Source: Hymenobacter jeongseonensis
GTDB taxonomy: Bacteria; Bacteroidota; Bacteroidia; Cytophagales; Hymenobacteraceae
Assembly: GCF_015694725.1 (NCBI RefSeq)
Contig: NZ_JADQDQ010000003.1
Location: 310,001-374,000, forward strand
Direction of reading: 5' to 3'
DNA length: 64,000 nt
Shown: positions 52,813 to 61,244 of the stretch, piece by piece
How positions within the stretch are numbered: the first letter of the stretch is position 1
Layout of the letters: every line of letters begins with the position of its first letter
Notes under the pieces: generated by a model
Database searches by the model: none
Told to the model about the DNA's origin: nothing
What the model saw: only the letters and a program-made list of their open reading frames with translations
Translations under genes and position numbers: made by a program

Positions 52813-52972
52813 ACACCTAGTAAAACCAGAATAAGCTGGACAATAAAGTATTCAAGGTAAGCTATTTACTGAGTAGTGATTTTGAGAAAAATCTGCTGGC
52901 GCGGAATCTTTTGGTGCAATTGTTGTTGCTACATCCGTGAAAGAATAGTTTTTTAAGGTGTTTTGGTATGGA

Positions 52973-53006
52973 GAGCTGATGGGGTATCCCTGTCAGCTCT
53001 TTTTCT
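52973..53006 (+). terminator. Terminator of the CHRD gene
   Basis: AGAGCTGA pairs with TCAGCTCT, extended by GGG/CCC around a short loop. It is followed by TTTT. Confidence 0.7.
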
Positions 53007-53057
53007 GTTTAAGGGTCAACACGTTACGAAGTTATCCACATGGATTTATTGCCCCGA

Positions 53058-53147
53058 GGTCCGGAAAATTTTCCACATTTACCTCGATTTCCGGACCGGA
53101 ATAGGGCCAAAAAATAAAAAATCCGGACCTGATTAAAGACCGGATTT
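53058..53147. repeat. Cluster of inverted CCGGA repeats at the prophage edge
   Basis: GGTCCGGAAA (53058-53067) and TTTCCGGACC (53088-53097) are perfect inverted repeats 20 bases apart. A second hairpin, AAATCCGG (53119-53126) with CCGGATTT (53140-53147), follows. On the minus strand the second hairpin is followed by a T-rich tail (53108-53118) and would end the phage transcript. The first may be part of an attachment or regulatory site, which is not proven. Confidence 0.6.
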
Positions 53148-53173
53148 CTGGGTGTTTCTGGGCGAAAGTGCCG

Positions 53174-53476
53174 TCAGGCAGTTGTGGCCGTGGGCTTGCT
53201 CAAGAATAGCTCCTTGCCCACGGACAGGCAGCCGATGACGAGGCAAGCGTTGGCCACGAAGTAAAGCACTTGGTAAGTGTTCGGGCGAATCATCACGCCC
53301 AAGATGCTATAATTGGCAATGTCCCAATTATTACTTGATGGATGTTGACGACCCTCCTCATATTCTTGCATGGACATATCACCGTGCCATTCCGTGTTTA
53401 CTTGTCGAGTCATGTAAAAGCAAAGGGGCAAGACGAGCAACCACCACAAGCGGGGACGAAGAAGATTACGAAGCAT
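53174..53476 (-). CDS. Small membrane protein, last gene of the prophage
   Basis: The 100-residue hypothetical has an N-terminal basic anchor with a hydrophobic segment (LWWLLVLPLCFYMT, about residues 10-23) and a second segment near the C-terminus (VLYFVANACLVIGCLSVG). The middle is polar. No family recognised. Position at the end of the lysis region suggests an accessory role. Confidence 0.5.
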   Translation of the reverse strand: MLRNLLRPRLWWLLVLPLCFYMTRQVNTEWHGDMSMQEYEEGRQHPSSNNWDIANYSILGVMIRPNTYQVLYFVANACLVIGCLSVGKELFLSKPTATTA

Positions 53477-53499
53477 GTCCCAAAGGTATTATGGCGGCG

Positions 53500-53901
53500 T
53501 TAGCGGACAACCAGGTACATCTTCTCTTTCTTCTCGTGCTTCTTCATCAGGTCCATTACCTTCTTGACGGCGGGCGCACAATTCCAAATTTTGTCCGAAC
53601 CTCGTTCCAGGCCCAGCAGCGGACACCCGAGGCTGTGACCGGCATGGTTGCCGCCGTGCAGGCGAACGCCGAGGAAGCCGGGTACATTCATCAGCAAGGG
53701 CAAGTACTTCTGGAAGGCGTTACTGAACGTGAGCACAAGTTCGTATCGACCGGCCGGGATGGCGGTTTCGCCGTACAGCTTGACGCCAGCGGGGCGAACC
53801 ACGTCTTCCAGCGTCCAGGCTAAGTGTTGACCTTCGAAGGTCAGTTGACCACTGGTTGAAGTCGGGGTGGACGGTTGACGGGTTAAAATAAATTCTTTCA
53901 T
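53500..53901 (-). CDS. DUF5675 family protein (phage lysis candidate)
   Basis: The 133-residue protein starts FILTRQPSTPTSTSGQLTFE and has TLEDVVRPAGVKLYGETAIP, AGRYELVLTFSNAFQKYLPL and the marker RLHGGNHAGHSLGCPLLG. The family occurs in Bacteroidota phages near holins. The HGGN...HSxGC pattern resembles the His/Ser/Gly/Cys site of L,D-transpeptidases, so a peptidoglycan-acting role is plausible but not established. It lies 96 bases downstream of a holin-like gene and shares its translation leader. Confidence 0.72.
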   Translation of the reverse strand: MKEFILTRQPSTPTSTSGQLTFEGQHLAWTLEDVVRPAGVKLYGETAIPAGRYELVLTFSNAFQKYLPLLMNVPGFLGVRLHGGNHAGHSLGCPLLGLERGSDKIWNCAPAVKKVMDLMKKHEKKEKMYLVVR

Positions 53902-53924
53902 GAGGGATTGTTTCCCTCAGATAA
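53902..53924 (-). promoter_or_regulatory. Conserved translation leader, copy 1
   Basis: The 23 bases before the DUF5675 ATG match 18 of 23 positions with the leader of the gene at 54183 (54184-54206). On the minus strand both read TTATCTGA, a purine-rich GGGAAAC or GGAAAC, and a short spacer to ATG. Confidence 0.5.
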
Positions 53925-53997
53925 GAGCGCATGAAAAACCCCGACTCGGAGACCGGTCAGGGTTAGTATTAACAATTAGGATGTAAGAAAACGGGCG

Positions 53998-54183
53998 TTA
54001 CTGCTGCGACTCGGCTCGTATTTTCAAGGCAACCAAGATTCCCAACGGCACGACCAAGGCACCGAGACGAGCGAAACCATCGGTGTCGCCGCTGATATTG
54101 AACAGGTTGTTGAATTGCCACACGAAGACGAAACACACGGCCAGTGCCGCAAAAAAGATATAGGGGTTTTTCAAATGCTTCAT
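53998..54183 (-). CDS. Holin-like small membrane protein
   Basis: The 61-residue protein has two hydrophobic stretches (NPYIFFAALAVCFVFVWQF and FARLGALVVPLGILVALKI) with a short polar link and basic ends. This is the size and shape of a class II phage holin, and it precedes the DUF5675 gene. It has no sequence family that I can name. Confidence 0.5.
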   Translation of the reverse strand: MKHLKNPYIFFAALAVCFVFVWQFNNLFNISGDTDGFARLGALVVPLGILVALKIRAESQQ

Positions 54184-54206
54184 AGAGGATAGTTTCCTTC
54201 AGATAA
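54184..54206 (-). promoter_or_regulatory. Conserved translation leader, copy 2
   Basis: It precedes the ATG at 54183 and matches copy 1 in 18 of 23 bases. It contains TTATCTGAAGGAAAC on the minus strand, a likely ribosome-binding element. Confidence 0.5.
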
Positions 54207-54210
54207 GGAA

Positions 54211-54792
54211 TTACACTTTGCGCAGCACGACGATGTTCTTGTAAAAGTTGGGAGCGGTGGTATTTATCCAACTATAGCTGATGATGCCACCCACGGGCGT
54301 CAAGTTGGTGAAGAGCGCCATGTTGCCCGCAATGGTTCGCGGCGATGATGGGGTGATTAATTTTTCCACGCCGTTGACCGTCACCTTCGAGTTGCCGCCA
54401 GTAACAGGGTTGCGGGCGCCGAAAACGGTCAGTTCGTACGTCCCGGCATCATCGAGTCCTTCGAATTGCGCGACTTCGGCCACGGTGCTGGACGCCGAAT
54501 ACCACGAGTTCACCCACGCGGCGGTGGGATGACCGAGCGCGGGCGTGGTGAAGTTGTTGTTGGTGATAATGCCGGTCGGTACCGTCGTCCAACGGAAGCC
54601 AACGGTGCTGGACATCACGTTGTTGGTGTCGCGTAAGTACATGAATTTCGGCGTTCCACCGGCTGTATTATAGCCGGATTCCGGGACCAAGGAACCGGGA
54701 CCGAATTGGATTTGCCACCGGTTCGTGGGCGTGAAGTTGGCGTTGGCGGTCGGGCGGTCAAGGCTGCGACGTCGGTTGTTAAGTGCTGCCAT
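54211..54792 (-). CDS. Phage structural/adhesion protein (unknown family)
   Basis: About 193 residues, rich in Asn, Thr and Val, with predicted beta strands (RWQIQFGPGSLVPESGYN, GFRWTTVPTGIITNN, YELTVFGARNPVTGG, ISYSWINTTAPNFYKNIVVL). It looks like a beta-sandwich, perhaps a carbohydrate-binding tip following the two fibre genes. Start ATG 54792 (MAALNNRRRS) is just downstream of the fibre stop. Confidence 0.5.
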   Translation of the reverse strand: MAALNNRRRSLDRPTANANFTPTNRWQIQFGPGSLVPESGYNTAGGTPKFMYLRDTNNVMSSTVGFRWTTVPTGIITNNNFTTPALGHPTAAWVNSWYSASSTVAEVAQFEGLDDAGTYELTVFGARNPVTGGNSKVTVNGVEKLITPSSPRTIAGNMALFTNLTPVGGIISYSWINTTAPNFYKNIVVLRKV

Positions 54793-54794
54793 AA

Positions 54795-56327
54795 TTACAC
54801 CACGGCATTTGTTATAACCCATTCATTTGCTGCGCGTTGACGCAAGCCGACCGACGCCCACTGACCTGCGGTTTTGAAGCCCGAAAACGAAAACACCGTG
54901 ACACCGGAAGCGCCAACCACCGTGACTTGACCAGCACCTTCTTGCGCAATTTCCATGACGGTACCGGGCGCGAACACGCCCAACGGGATGGTCACCGTGG
55001 CGGCAGCGGTGAAGGGAATGATGTTTCCGGCGTCGGCAAGCGCCAAAGTATAGTTCGCTGATTTGCTGGCGGTGATGGTTGTCGTGGCACGAATCGTTTC
55101 CACGGTGGTGGCCAGTGTCGCCACCGCGCCGGTCACGAAGGCCGTGGTGGCGATGCGCGTGGACGAGTTGCCAGCGGTTTGCGTGGGCGCCGTTGGTAAA
55201 CCGGTCAGGGAAATGTTGTTGGCAATTTTGGCGGTCGTCACGGCACCGTCCACGATGATGGTGCTGGTCACCGCGTTGGGTGCCAGCTTCGCCGTGGTCA
55301 CGGCAGCATCCACGATGGCGGCAGTGTACACCGAGTTATCGGTCACGCCACCACCGCCACCGCTGCCCACGGCGGCTTTGACTTCGTTAATGGCCGCGAC
55401 CAAGTTGGTTTTGTTGGTGGTGGTCAACGAAGTCAAGACACCGGTCGTGGTGTTGATGGTGGTGATGGCACCGTTCACGGCGTCCACGCTCGGCGCGGCC
55501 GTGGTACTGGCGGGAGTCAAAGAGTTTTGAACCGAACCACCGCCACCGCCAGCGGTAACCGCTGCGGTCACAAATGCCGTGGTGGCCAGTTGCGTGGTGT
55601 TGGTTCCCGCCGTGGCGGTTGGGGCGGTTGGAGTGCCCGTCAACGCAGGGGAAGCCACGTTGGCTTTGAGGTTGATGGCCGTGGTGACAAATGCCGTGGT
55701 GGCGATGCGTGTGGACGAGTTGCCAGCGGTTTGCGTGGGTGCCGTGGGTGTTCCGGTGAAGATGGGGCTGTCCTTGTCGGCTTTGAGGAAAAGAGCGTCA
55801 GAAGTGGAATAAAATGCAATTAATGCGGCATTCGACATCGGCTTGTCAAAATCGGCGGTGTTGTTGACGTTGCTGAGTCCGACCGCTGTTTTGTCCAAAA
55901 TTTGGAAGGTCTTGTCTCCACGCCAGTACTTGTCGCTGCTGCTGCTAGCGATGGCGTTTTCCTTGCCGTTCAAGGCCGTGGTGGTGGCACCGGCATCGGC
56001 TTTGGTGCTGATGCTGGTTTGCAAGGCACCGATTTCGGTCGCCACGTACGTCGTGCTGGCTTTGTTAATCAGTGCCGCGTTCACGGCGTCCACGCTTGGC
56101 GCGGCCGTGGTACTGGCAGGACTTAGGGAGTTTTGCACGGTGCCGCCACCACCTGTCCCGGCCATGATGCTCAGGGTGCCGTCGATGGAAATGGTTAAGC
56201 CGGTGCCGATTTTAACAACGCCGAGTTCGTCGGCGGTGGCAATCGGTAATGTGGTGGCCGGTACCACGGGTGCGGGTACCGTCAACGGGGTTAAGGTATA
56301 GGATTCAGTTCCTTTGAAGTTCTTCAT
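54795..56327 (-). CDS. Phage tail fibre protein with modular repeats
   Basis: The 510-residue protein carries the phage fibre repeat three times: TGTPTAPTQTAGNSSTRIAT, TGTPTAPTATAGTNTTQLAT and TGLPTAPTQTAGNSSTRIAT, each followed by TAFVT. It also has NSLSPASTTAAPSVDAVN twice (NSLTPASTTAAPSVDAVNG) and a NLVAAINEVKAAV helix. The C-terminus (TIPLGVFAPGTVMEIAQEGAG) resembles a receptor-binding tip. It shares segments with the 980-residue protein, so it was likely built by exchange. Low sequence complexity is normal for fibres. Confidence 0.8.
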   Translation of the reverse strand: MKNFKGTESYTLTPLTVPAPVVPATTLPIATADELGVVKIGTGLTISIDGTLSIMAGTGGGGTVQNSLSPASTTAAPSVDAVNAALINKASTTYVATEIGALQTSISTKADAGATTTALNGKENAIASSSSDKYWRGDKTFQILDKTAVGLSNVNNTADFDKPMSNAALIAFYSTSDALFLKADKDSPIFTGTPTAPTQTAGNSSTRIATTAFVTTAINLKANVASPALTGTPTAPTATAGTNTTQLATTAFVTAAVTAGGGGGSVQNSLTPASTTAAPSVDAVNGAITTINTTTGVLTSLTTTNKTNLVAAINEVKAAVGSGGGGGVTDNSVYTAAIVDAAVTTAKLAPNAVTSTIIVDGAVTTAKIANNISLTGLPTAPTQTAGNSSTRIATTAFVTGAVATLATTVETIRATTTITASKSANYTLALADAGNIIPFTAAATVTIPLGVFAPGTVMEIAQEGAGQVTVVGASGVTVFSFSGFKTAGQWASVGLRQRAANEWVITNAVV

Positions 56328-56359
56328 GCGAAGCGTCTGGATAGCTAGCTATTATGGGG

Positions 56360-59302
56360 TTAGACCAAAAGGGTGGTCGTCAGGACGCCATCGTTGCCAA
56401 CCTTGACGCGCCACCGCTTGCCGTCCGGCGATTTGAGGACGATGCCGAAGTTGGCGTTGGTTTCTACGTCGCCGTTTACGTGGACCTTGCTGGTCGGCGC
56501 GGCAACGCCAAAACCGGTGCTCAGGCTATCGGCCACGAGCATGGTGTTGGTGGTGGTGGCACGTGCCGACGTTCCCAAGCTGACGGTGTTGGTCAAGGTG
56601 GCCGTCAACGGTCCTGCGCCGCTGCCGATGGCGATGTTGTTGGTACCAGTTGTGTTTGAGTTGCCTGCGCCGAAGCCCAGGAACACGTTGTTGGCACCCG
56701 TGGTGTTGGCCTGTGCGACCACCGAACCTATCATCACGTTGCTGCTGCCAGTGGTGGTGTTTCGCGCCGCGAAATGACCGAGGAAGACGTTGTTTTGTCC
56801 GGTCGTATTGGCTTGACCGGCATAGCTTCCTATAAACGCGTTATTGGACGCCGAGGTGTTGGCGCTGCCGCTGCCGATGCCGACGAACGTGTTGTTGTTG
56901 CCGGTGTTCACGGCCCCGGCGCTGGCTCCGAGCATGGTGATACCCAAACCGCCCGCGCCCGCCAACAAACCATATGACGTGTTGGTGGTCGTCGGTTTTA
57001 CTTGCTTTAAGTCGATTTGCCCCAAGCGCGAATTCAGCGTGGACATGTCCACCGAGTTGATAATCACCTTGCCGAAGTAACTCGTCACGGCCGTATCAAA
57101 GGAATTCAGGACGGTGGTGTTGGTAAAGTTGACCGGCGTGTAATTGTTGAGCGCCACGCTGCGCAGGGTGTTGCCGTTGAAAACGACGCCCGTTGGCAAC
57201 GGCATGTTGGTGAGGCTTCCGCCGACGAAGGCGTTGTTGGTGAACGTGGCTTCGGCTGTGAGCAAGGAGTTGTCCAGGGTTACCGCGTCCAGGGTGTTGC
57301 TCGTGAACTTGGGATTACCCCAGGGGAAGCCGCTGATGGTGGCCTTCTCGGCCACGACGTTCAACCGGTTGTCCCGGCGTTCCAGGATGTCGTCGGTGAC
57401 GGCGTTGTACAGCACTTGGTCGAAACTTGCCAATGTGTTGCCGTACAAGTCTCCCATGGGATTCAATACCCATGAACCGCCCGTCCCCGGCTCGGTCAAA
57501 CTGCCTTGGGGCGAACTCCATGTCTTCCCGGCGTGAATCACAACCGGTGGTATCGAGGTTTGCAGCGGCAACGGGTAATACGTGGTGGTCGTGTTTGGGA
57601 CCGGGATGTTGGTCGTGGTCGTGTTGTAAGCGCCACCTTCGTACTGAATGCCTTGGGAAGCTTGGACGGTCAACGTGGTCGGGCCGGTCAGGATGGTGAC
57701 GAGGTTGGCCGTTTCTTCCAGGATGACTTGGCCCGTGAAGGTCTTGGACGGGTCGGTGTACTGCTGAGCGCCACTGAATTGAATCACGAGTTCCCGGTTC
57801 GGCGTCGTGCCTTCGGTGAAGAAGGTGATGCCGCCCACGGGAACCACGAAGTCTTGCCACGCCAAGGCAATCAGGGGAACGCCGCTTGCCGTGGATAAGC
57901 TGCCGCCACCATAGGCGAAATTGCCCGATTCGAAAGTGATGCGCCCGTTGGTATCAATCCCGAACTCGGTATACTGGACGCCGCCGAAGGTGAAGGGAAA
58001 CGGCAACGGATAAATCTGGAAGTTGTCGTCGCCGCTGACGGCCGTGGTAACGGTCCCCGTGGGCGTGTACGGAAAGTATCCGCTATATGTATCGGCCGAA
58101 TAAGCGTACGCGCTGCCCGAACCTTTGGCTGCGGCCCAGGTGCTCGTGGTGGCGTAATCGGGAACCTTGGTTGCCAGGGTGCCGTGGCTGCTGACGTGGC
58201 TAGCCGAGACGGCCCGAACCATGACGTCACCGGCTTGCCCCAGCGCCGAGGACGGGCGGCTGGTTACGATGTACGTGGTATCGGCCACGAGTTGTGCCGC
58301 TGCCATTTTTGTCGTCAGTTCGGCGTGGGTAATGAGCACGGGCGCACTGATGCCCGTCGTGGTGGTCGTGTTGTTCTGGACCAGGGTGACGCTGGATTTC
58401 TTCGTGCTGCGGACCCAGGTGAGGGTTCCCGCCGTGCCCGGCATGTATTCGTAATTGTTGAGCAGGTACGTGAAGCGCATACCCACGACCGAGCCGGTGA
58501 CAATGCCTTGCAGCTCGTTGTTGGCGTTGTAAACGCCGTTGACCACCGCCGTCCGGATGGTGCTGGAAATGTCGTACACGTCGAAGTTATCCGAAGACAG
58601 GACGCGCAAATTCAAGCCGGTGTTCACGGCCGTCACGCTCGGTGCCTTGGTCGTGGTCGATGGCGACAACGAATTCTGGACATAAGTCGTGGATACCGGC
58701 GCAGGCGGGACCGAGGCTTTGACTTCGTTGATAGCGCCGACCAAGTTGGATTTCTCGGTCGTGGTCAGACCAGACATGGTGCCTATTTGCGTGGTGTGCA
58801 GGTTCAGCTTGGCAAGAATCGCCGCAGCGCTGGCACCATCGGCGGCAAGCTGGTTGGCAATTTCTTGCAGGGTATCCAGTGCGCCGGGTGCGTTAACCAC
58901 CAAGTTGTCAATTCGCAGTTTTTCGGCCGTGATTTTTGCTAGCAAAATTGCGTCCTGTGCGTCGATATAGGCTTTGTCGGCGTCGCTGCCTGCAAATTCC
59001 AGCCAGTTGGCGTCGTCGCCGAGGGCTTCCAGCTTGGCGGTCTCGGTGCCTAGGGTGAAGAAGCCGGGAACAAGAAGCTGGTATGTCTTGCCGGTGTCGG
59101 CCACGGTGACCATCATGCCGAGCTTGCGCAGGCCGCTGGACATGCCATCGGGGTCCAGGCCTGCGCTGAGGGACAAGTTGTTGCGCTCGTCCAGGTCGGC
59201 CACGCTGCGGAAACCGCCTTGCCCGTAAATATCATAATGGGTGGCGTTGCTGCCCAGCGGCACGATGGCATCGGCAACGACGGTTCCTTGAAAAGTACTC
59301 AT
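56360..59302 (-). CDS. Large phage tail fibre/appendage protein
   Basis: The 980-residue protein has an N-terminal region with NLVGAINEVKASVPP and NSLSPSTTTKAPSVTAVN shared with the smaller fibre, a middle beta-rich domain (LPFPFTFGGVQYTEFGIDTN), and from about residue 770 to 900 a run of repeats with the pattern NN-F-G-G-Ag-NTTG (NNAFIGSYAGQANTTGQNN, NNVFLGHFAARNTTTGSSN, NNVFLGFGAGNSNTTGTNN). These resemble the head repeats of trimeric autotransporter adhesins. The C-terminus SPDGKRWRVKVGNDGVL is a typical fibre end. Confidence 0.78.
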   Translation of the reverse strand: MSTFQGTVVADAIVPLGSNATHYDIYGQGGFRSVADLDERNNLSLSAGLDPDGMSSGLRKLGMMVTVADTGKTYQLLVPGFFTLGTETAKLEALGDDANWLEFAGSDADKAYIDAQDAILLAKITAEKLRIDNLVVNAPGALDTLQEIANQLAADGASAAAILAKLNLHTTQIGTMSGLTTTEKSNLVGAINEVKASVPPAPVSTTYVQNSLSPSTTTKAPSVTAVNTGLNLRVLSSDNFDVYDISSTIRTAVVNGVYNANNELQGIVTGSVVGMRFTYLLNNYEYMPGTAGTLTWVRSTKKSSVTLVQNNTTTTTGISAPVLITHAELTTKMAAAQLVADTTYIVTSRPSSALGQAGDVMVRAVSASHVSSHGTLATKVPDYATTSTWAAAKGSGSAYAYSADTYSGYFPYTPTGTVTTAVSGDDNFQIYPLPFPFTFGGVQYTEFGIDTNGRITFESGNFAYGGGSLSTASGVPLIALAWQDFVVPVGGITFFTEGTTPNRELVIQFSGAQQYTDPSKTFTGQVILEETANLVTILTGPTTLTVQASQGIQYEGGAYNTTTTNIPVPNTTTTYYPLPLQTSIPPVVIHAGKTWSSPQGSLTEPGTGGSWVLNPMGDLYGNTLASFDQVLYNAVTDDILERRDNRLNVVAEKATISGFPWGNPKFTSNTLDAVTLDNSLLTAEATFTNNAFVGGSLTNMPLPTGVVFNGNTLRSVALNNYTPVNFTNTTVLNSFDTAVTSYFGKVIINSVDMSTLNSRLGQIDLKQVKPTTTNTSYGLLAGAGGLGITMLGASAGAVNTGNNNTFVGIGSGSANTSASNNAFIGSYAGQANTTGQNNVFLGHFAARNTTTGSSNVMIGSVVAQANTTGANNVFLGFGAGNSNTTGTNNIAIGSGAGPLTATLTNTVSLGTSARATTTNTMLVADSLSTGFGVAAPTSKVHVNGDVETNANFGIVLKSPDGKRWRVKVGNDGVLTTTLLV

Positions 59303-59313
59303 GTAATGTATTG

Positions 59314-60162
59314 CTATTTAACTTCCACGGTGATGGTACCGGTACCGGCATTGCCCGACCGATAAAGTCGGTACAAGGTGCTGTTGCCGAAGGTATTGAC
59401 GTACGCGAAGTCCTTGAATTGATAGGCCGTATTGGGCAAGCCACCCACGACGAAGCTGGCGGTACCGAAGCTGACCGGATAGGCGAAATAGATGTATTCG
59501 GCGTCCAGGGTGAAGCTGCGGGTTTGGGCGCGGCTCGTGCTGAATTCCTTGCTCGTGATGCTGTTGAGGATTTCCGATACTTCCGACGCCGAGCTGGTCA
59601 GCAAGTTGGCCGCAGCGCGGAACCAGAAGCGGTTCCGGAAGTATTGGACCGTCACGGACTCCGAGTCGGTCAGGCCCGCCGAGTCGGTGGCCGACATGGT
59701 AAAGGTGGTGTTGGTGTCAACGGCCGTGGCCGTGGTGACGACACCGGTCAGCACGTCGGGGTCGCGTTGCCCGCCGTTGACCACGATGGAGTCAATGGGA
59801 TTGTCCTTGACGGCGACGCCATAGGTCAGGGTGACGGCCGTGGATTCTCCGACTTCCCGGTTTGGATTCGCCACGGATAACGTCGCCACGGGCGCTTGCG
59901 CCGGGTACAGGACCTTGAGAAAATTTTCCAATACTGCGCCCGTGGTGGTGCCGCCCAGCGTTTTGCCTTGCAGATAGGGTATCGCCGCCACGATGGGACG
60001 TTGCCCGTTGAAGGGCGTATTGTCGCCACCGCCACCACCGCTGAAACCGATGCCCAAGAAGCCGCTGGAATCCACCACGACGGACTTTAGGTTAGTCCCG
60101 GTCGCGTCGGGTAAATCGACTTTGACCGTCTTGTTGCTAAGGGTGAGTTTGGTGTCTTTCAT
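59314..60162 (-). CDS. Phage structural protein, baseplate or fibre base (unknown family)
   Basis: The 282 residues begin MKDTKLTLSNKTVKVDLPDA, include SGGGGGDN, and have a central Ig-like stretch (PVATLSVANPNREVGESTAV, VTLTYGV, TNTTFTMSATDSAG) followed by beta strands (FAYVNTFGNSTLYRLYRSG). Likely joins the fibre or is part of the virion surface, since it precedes the large fibre in the same direction. Confidence 0.55.
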   Translation of the reverse strand: MKDTKLTLSNKTVKVDLPDATGTNLKSVVVDSSGFLGIGFSGGGGGDNTPFNGQRPIVAAIPYLQGKTLGGTTTGAVLENFLKVLYPAQAPVATLSVANPNREVGESTAVTLTYGVAVKDNPIDSIVVNGGQRDPDVLTGVVTTATAVDTNTTFTMSATDSAGLTDSESVTVQYFRNRFWFRAAANLLTSSASEVSEILNSITSKEFSTSRAQTRSFTLDAEYIYFAYPVSFGTASFVVGGLPNTAYQFKDFAYVNTFGNSTLYRLYRSGNAGTGTITVEVK

Positions 60163-60207
60163 GTCACCATCAAATAAGAAATCCCGGCTCGTGTGAACCG
60201 GGATTCG

Positions 60208-60405
60208 TCAGGACTCGTCCTTGCAGCGCTGTTCTTTGCCGACGTCGGTGACCAGGGCCGTAACCGCCAGCGTCGCCAGCGGGATGTACGTTTCGGCTTC
60301 GATGCTGCCGTGGATTTTCATTCCGCTGACGATGAGGAAGACCAGGACGCCGAACTTGGTGGACTTGGGGGCTTTGGTGATGTTAAGCCAAATGGTTTTC
60401 AACAT
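60208..60405 (-). CDS. Small membrane protein, holin-like
   Basis: The 65-residue protein has a hydrophobic segment (FGVLVFLIVSGMKI) and a second weaker one (YIPLATLAVTALVTDVG), ending in a charged tail (GKEQRCKDES). Position among virion genes and small size suggest a lysis or membrane role. No family recognised. Confidence 0.45.
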   Translation of the reverse strand: MLKTIWLNITKAPKSTKFGVLVFLIVSGMKIHGSIEAETYIPLATLAVTALVTDVGKEQRCKDES

Positions 60406-60410
60406 GAGGG

Positions 60411-60686
60411 TTAGGGGGTGGTGTCGTCGGTGTCGGCGTTCATTTTATACTTCAAGATGGCCTTCATGCTCGTGATGGTTTTGTCCAGGTTGTGCATGGT
60501 TTTTTGCATGGCGGACAAGGCGCTGATGAAGTCTTTTTTGTCCTGCTTATCGTCTTCGACTTCCTTCTTGAGTTGGGATATTTCGGACTGGATGACGGCG
60601 TTGCTGCTTTGCATTTTGGCATAGACCGCAATCAGGCTTCCGGTAAACGTGAGCACGGTGATGATAATGTCAATGGATAGATTCAT
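60411..60686 (-). CDS. Membrane-anchored coiled-coil protein
   Basis: The 91-residue protein has an N-terminal membrane helix (IDIIITVLTFTGSLIAVYA) and then a long heptad-like region (SEISQLKKEVEDDKQDKKDF, LSAMQKTMHNLDKTITSMKA). It could be a spanin- or holin-type partner of the gene at 60208, 6 bases downstream. I do not recognise the family. Confidence 0.5.
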   Translation of the reverse strand: MNLSIDIIITVLTFTGSLIAVYAKMQSSNAVIQSEISQLKKEVEDDKQDKKDFISALSAMQKTMHNLDKTITSMKAILKYKMNADTDDTTP

Positions 60687-60699
60687 GGTCAGGATAGGG

Positions 60700-61218
60700 C
60701 TATTGATAGAAGAATTTGGGAGCGGTGTCGAACACGATGCCGCCCGTGAAGTCGCCGTGGCTGCCGTTGTCGTTAATGACCGCCAGGGTTTCAGGGAAGA
60801 ATTCCGGGAAGTCCGGCTTGTGGGCGTTCAGGTAATCCAATAGGAGCTTTTTGACCGCTTCGGCGCGGGACTCGGCGTCCTGACGCATGATTTTGATGTT
60901 CTCCATGCTGGCGACCTTCTCGTGCTCGGTGACGCCGTGGTTGCTGATTTTGAGCACGTTCAGCATCATTTCGCGTTCGACGCGAAGCGCCATGTAATAC
61001 TGGATATAGCCGAATAACTCCGCTTGTTTGGGCGTCAACACGCTGTTGGTTTTCAGGTGTTGTTCATACAACTCATAGAGTTGAATGCCGAGCAACGGGC
61101 GCACGTAAATGACCGTGACCGACTGGAATGCCGCCTGAATGTCCTTGGCGTTTTTGGTGGTGGATACCGACGTGAACTCGGTCAAGTACGTGTCGTTGAT
61201 TAGATATTTAGTCATCAC
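60700..61218 (-). CDS. Phage head-tail connector-like protein
   Basis: The 172-residue protein is mostly alpha-helical: YLINDTYLTEFTSVSTTKNA, IYVRPLLGIQLYELYEQHLK, YIQYYMALRVEREMMLNVLK. The order portal, two small proteins, then fibres fits a connector or adaptor. The sequence resembles the DUF6712-type proteins of Bacteroidota phages, which I name with only moderate confidence. Confidence 0.55.
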   Translation of the reverse strand: MMTKYLINDTYLTEFTSVSTTKNAKDIQAAFQSVTVIYVRPLLGIQLYELYEQHLKTNSVLTPKQAELFGYIQYYMALRVEREMMLNVLKISNHGVTEHEKVASMENIKIMRQDAESRAEAVKKLLLDYLNAHKPDFPEFFPETLAVINDNGSHGDFTGGIVFDTAPKFFYQ

Positions 61219-61244
61219 TATTAGATAAGGTATTAAGCGGAGGG

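Larger units (their letters stand above)
52813..53173. other. Intergenic region between the CHRD gene and the prophage
   Basis: No gene is supported here. It contains, in order, the CHRD terminator (52973-53006), a cluster of CCGGA inverted repeats, and the minus-strand phage terminator. This is the likely left boundary of the prophage, but no repeated attachment core can be shown because the right end is outside the window. Confidence 0.6.

Noticed and set aside
53969..54271. A 100-residue minus-strand frame over the holin-like gene
   Set aside because: It lies in another frame of the gene at 53998-54183, has no hydrophobic pattern and lacks a leader; it appears to be a shadow.
54795..56327. 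A CRISPR-like array suggested by repeated short blocks
   Set aside because: The repeats are in-frame protein modules of a tail fibre with irregular spacing, not uniform repeats with spacers.
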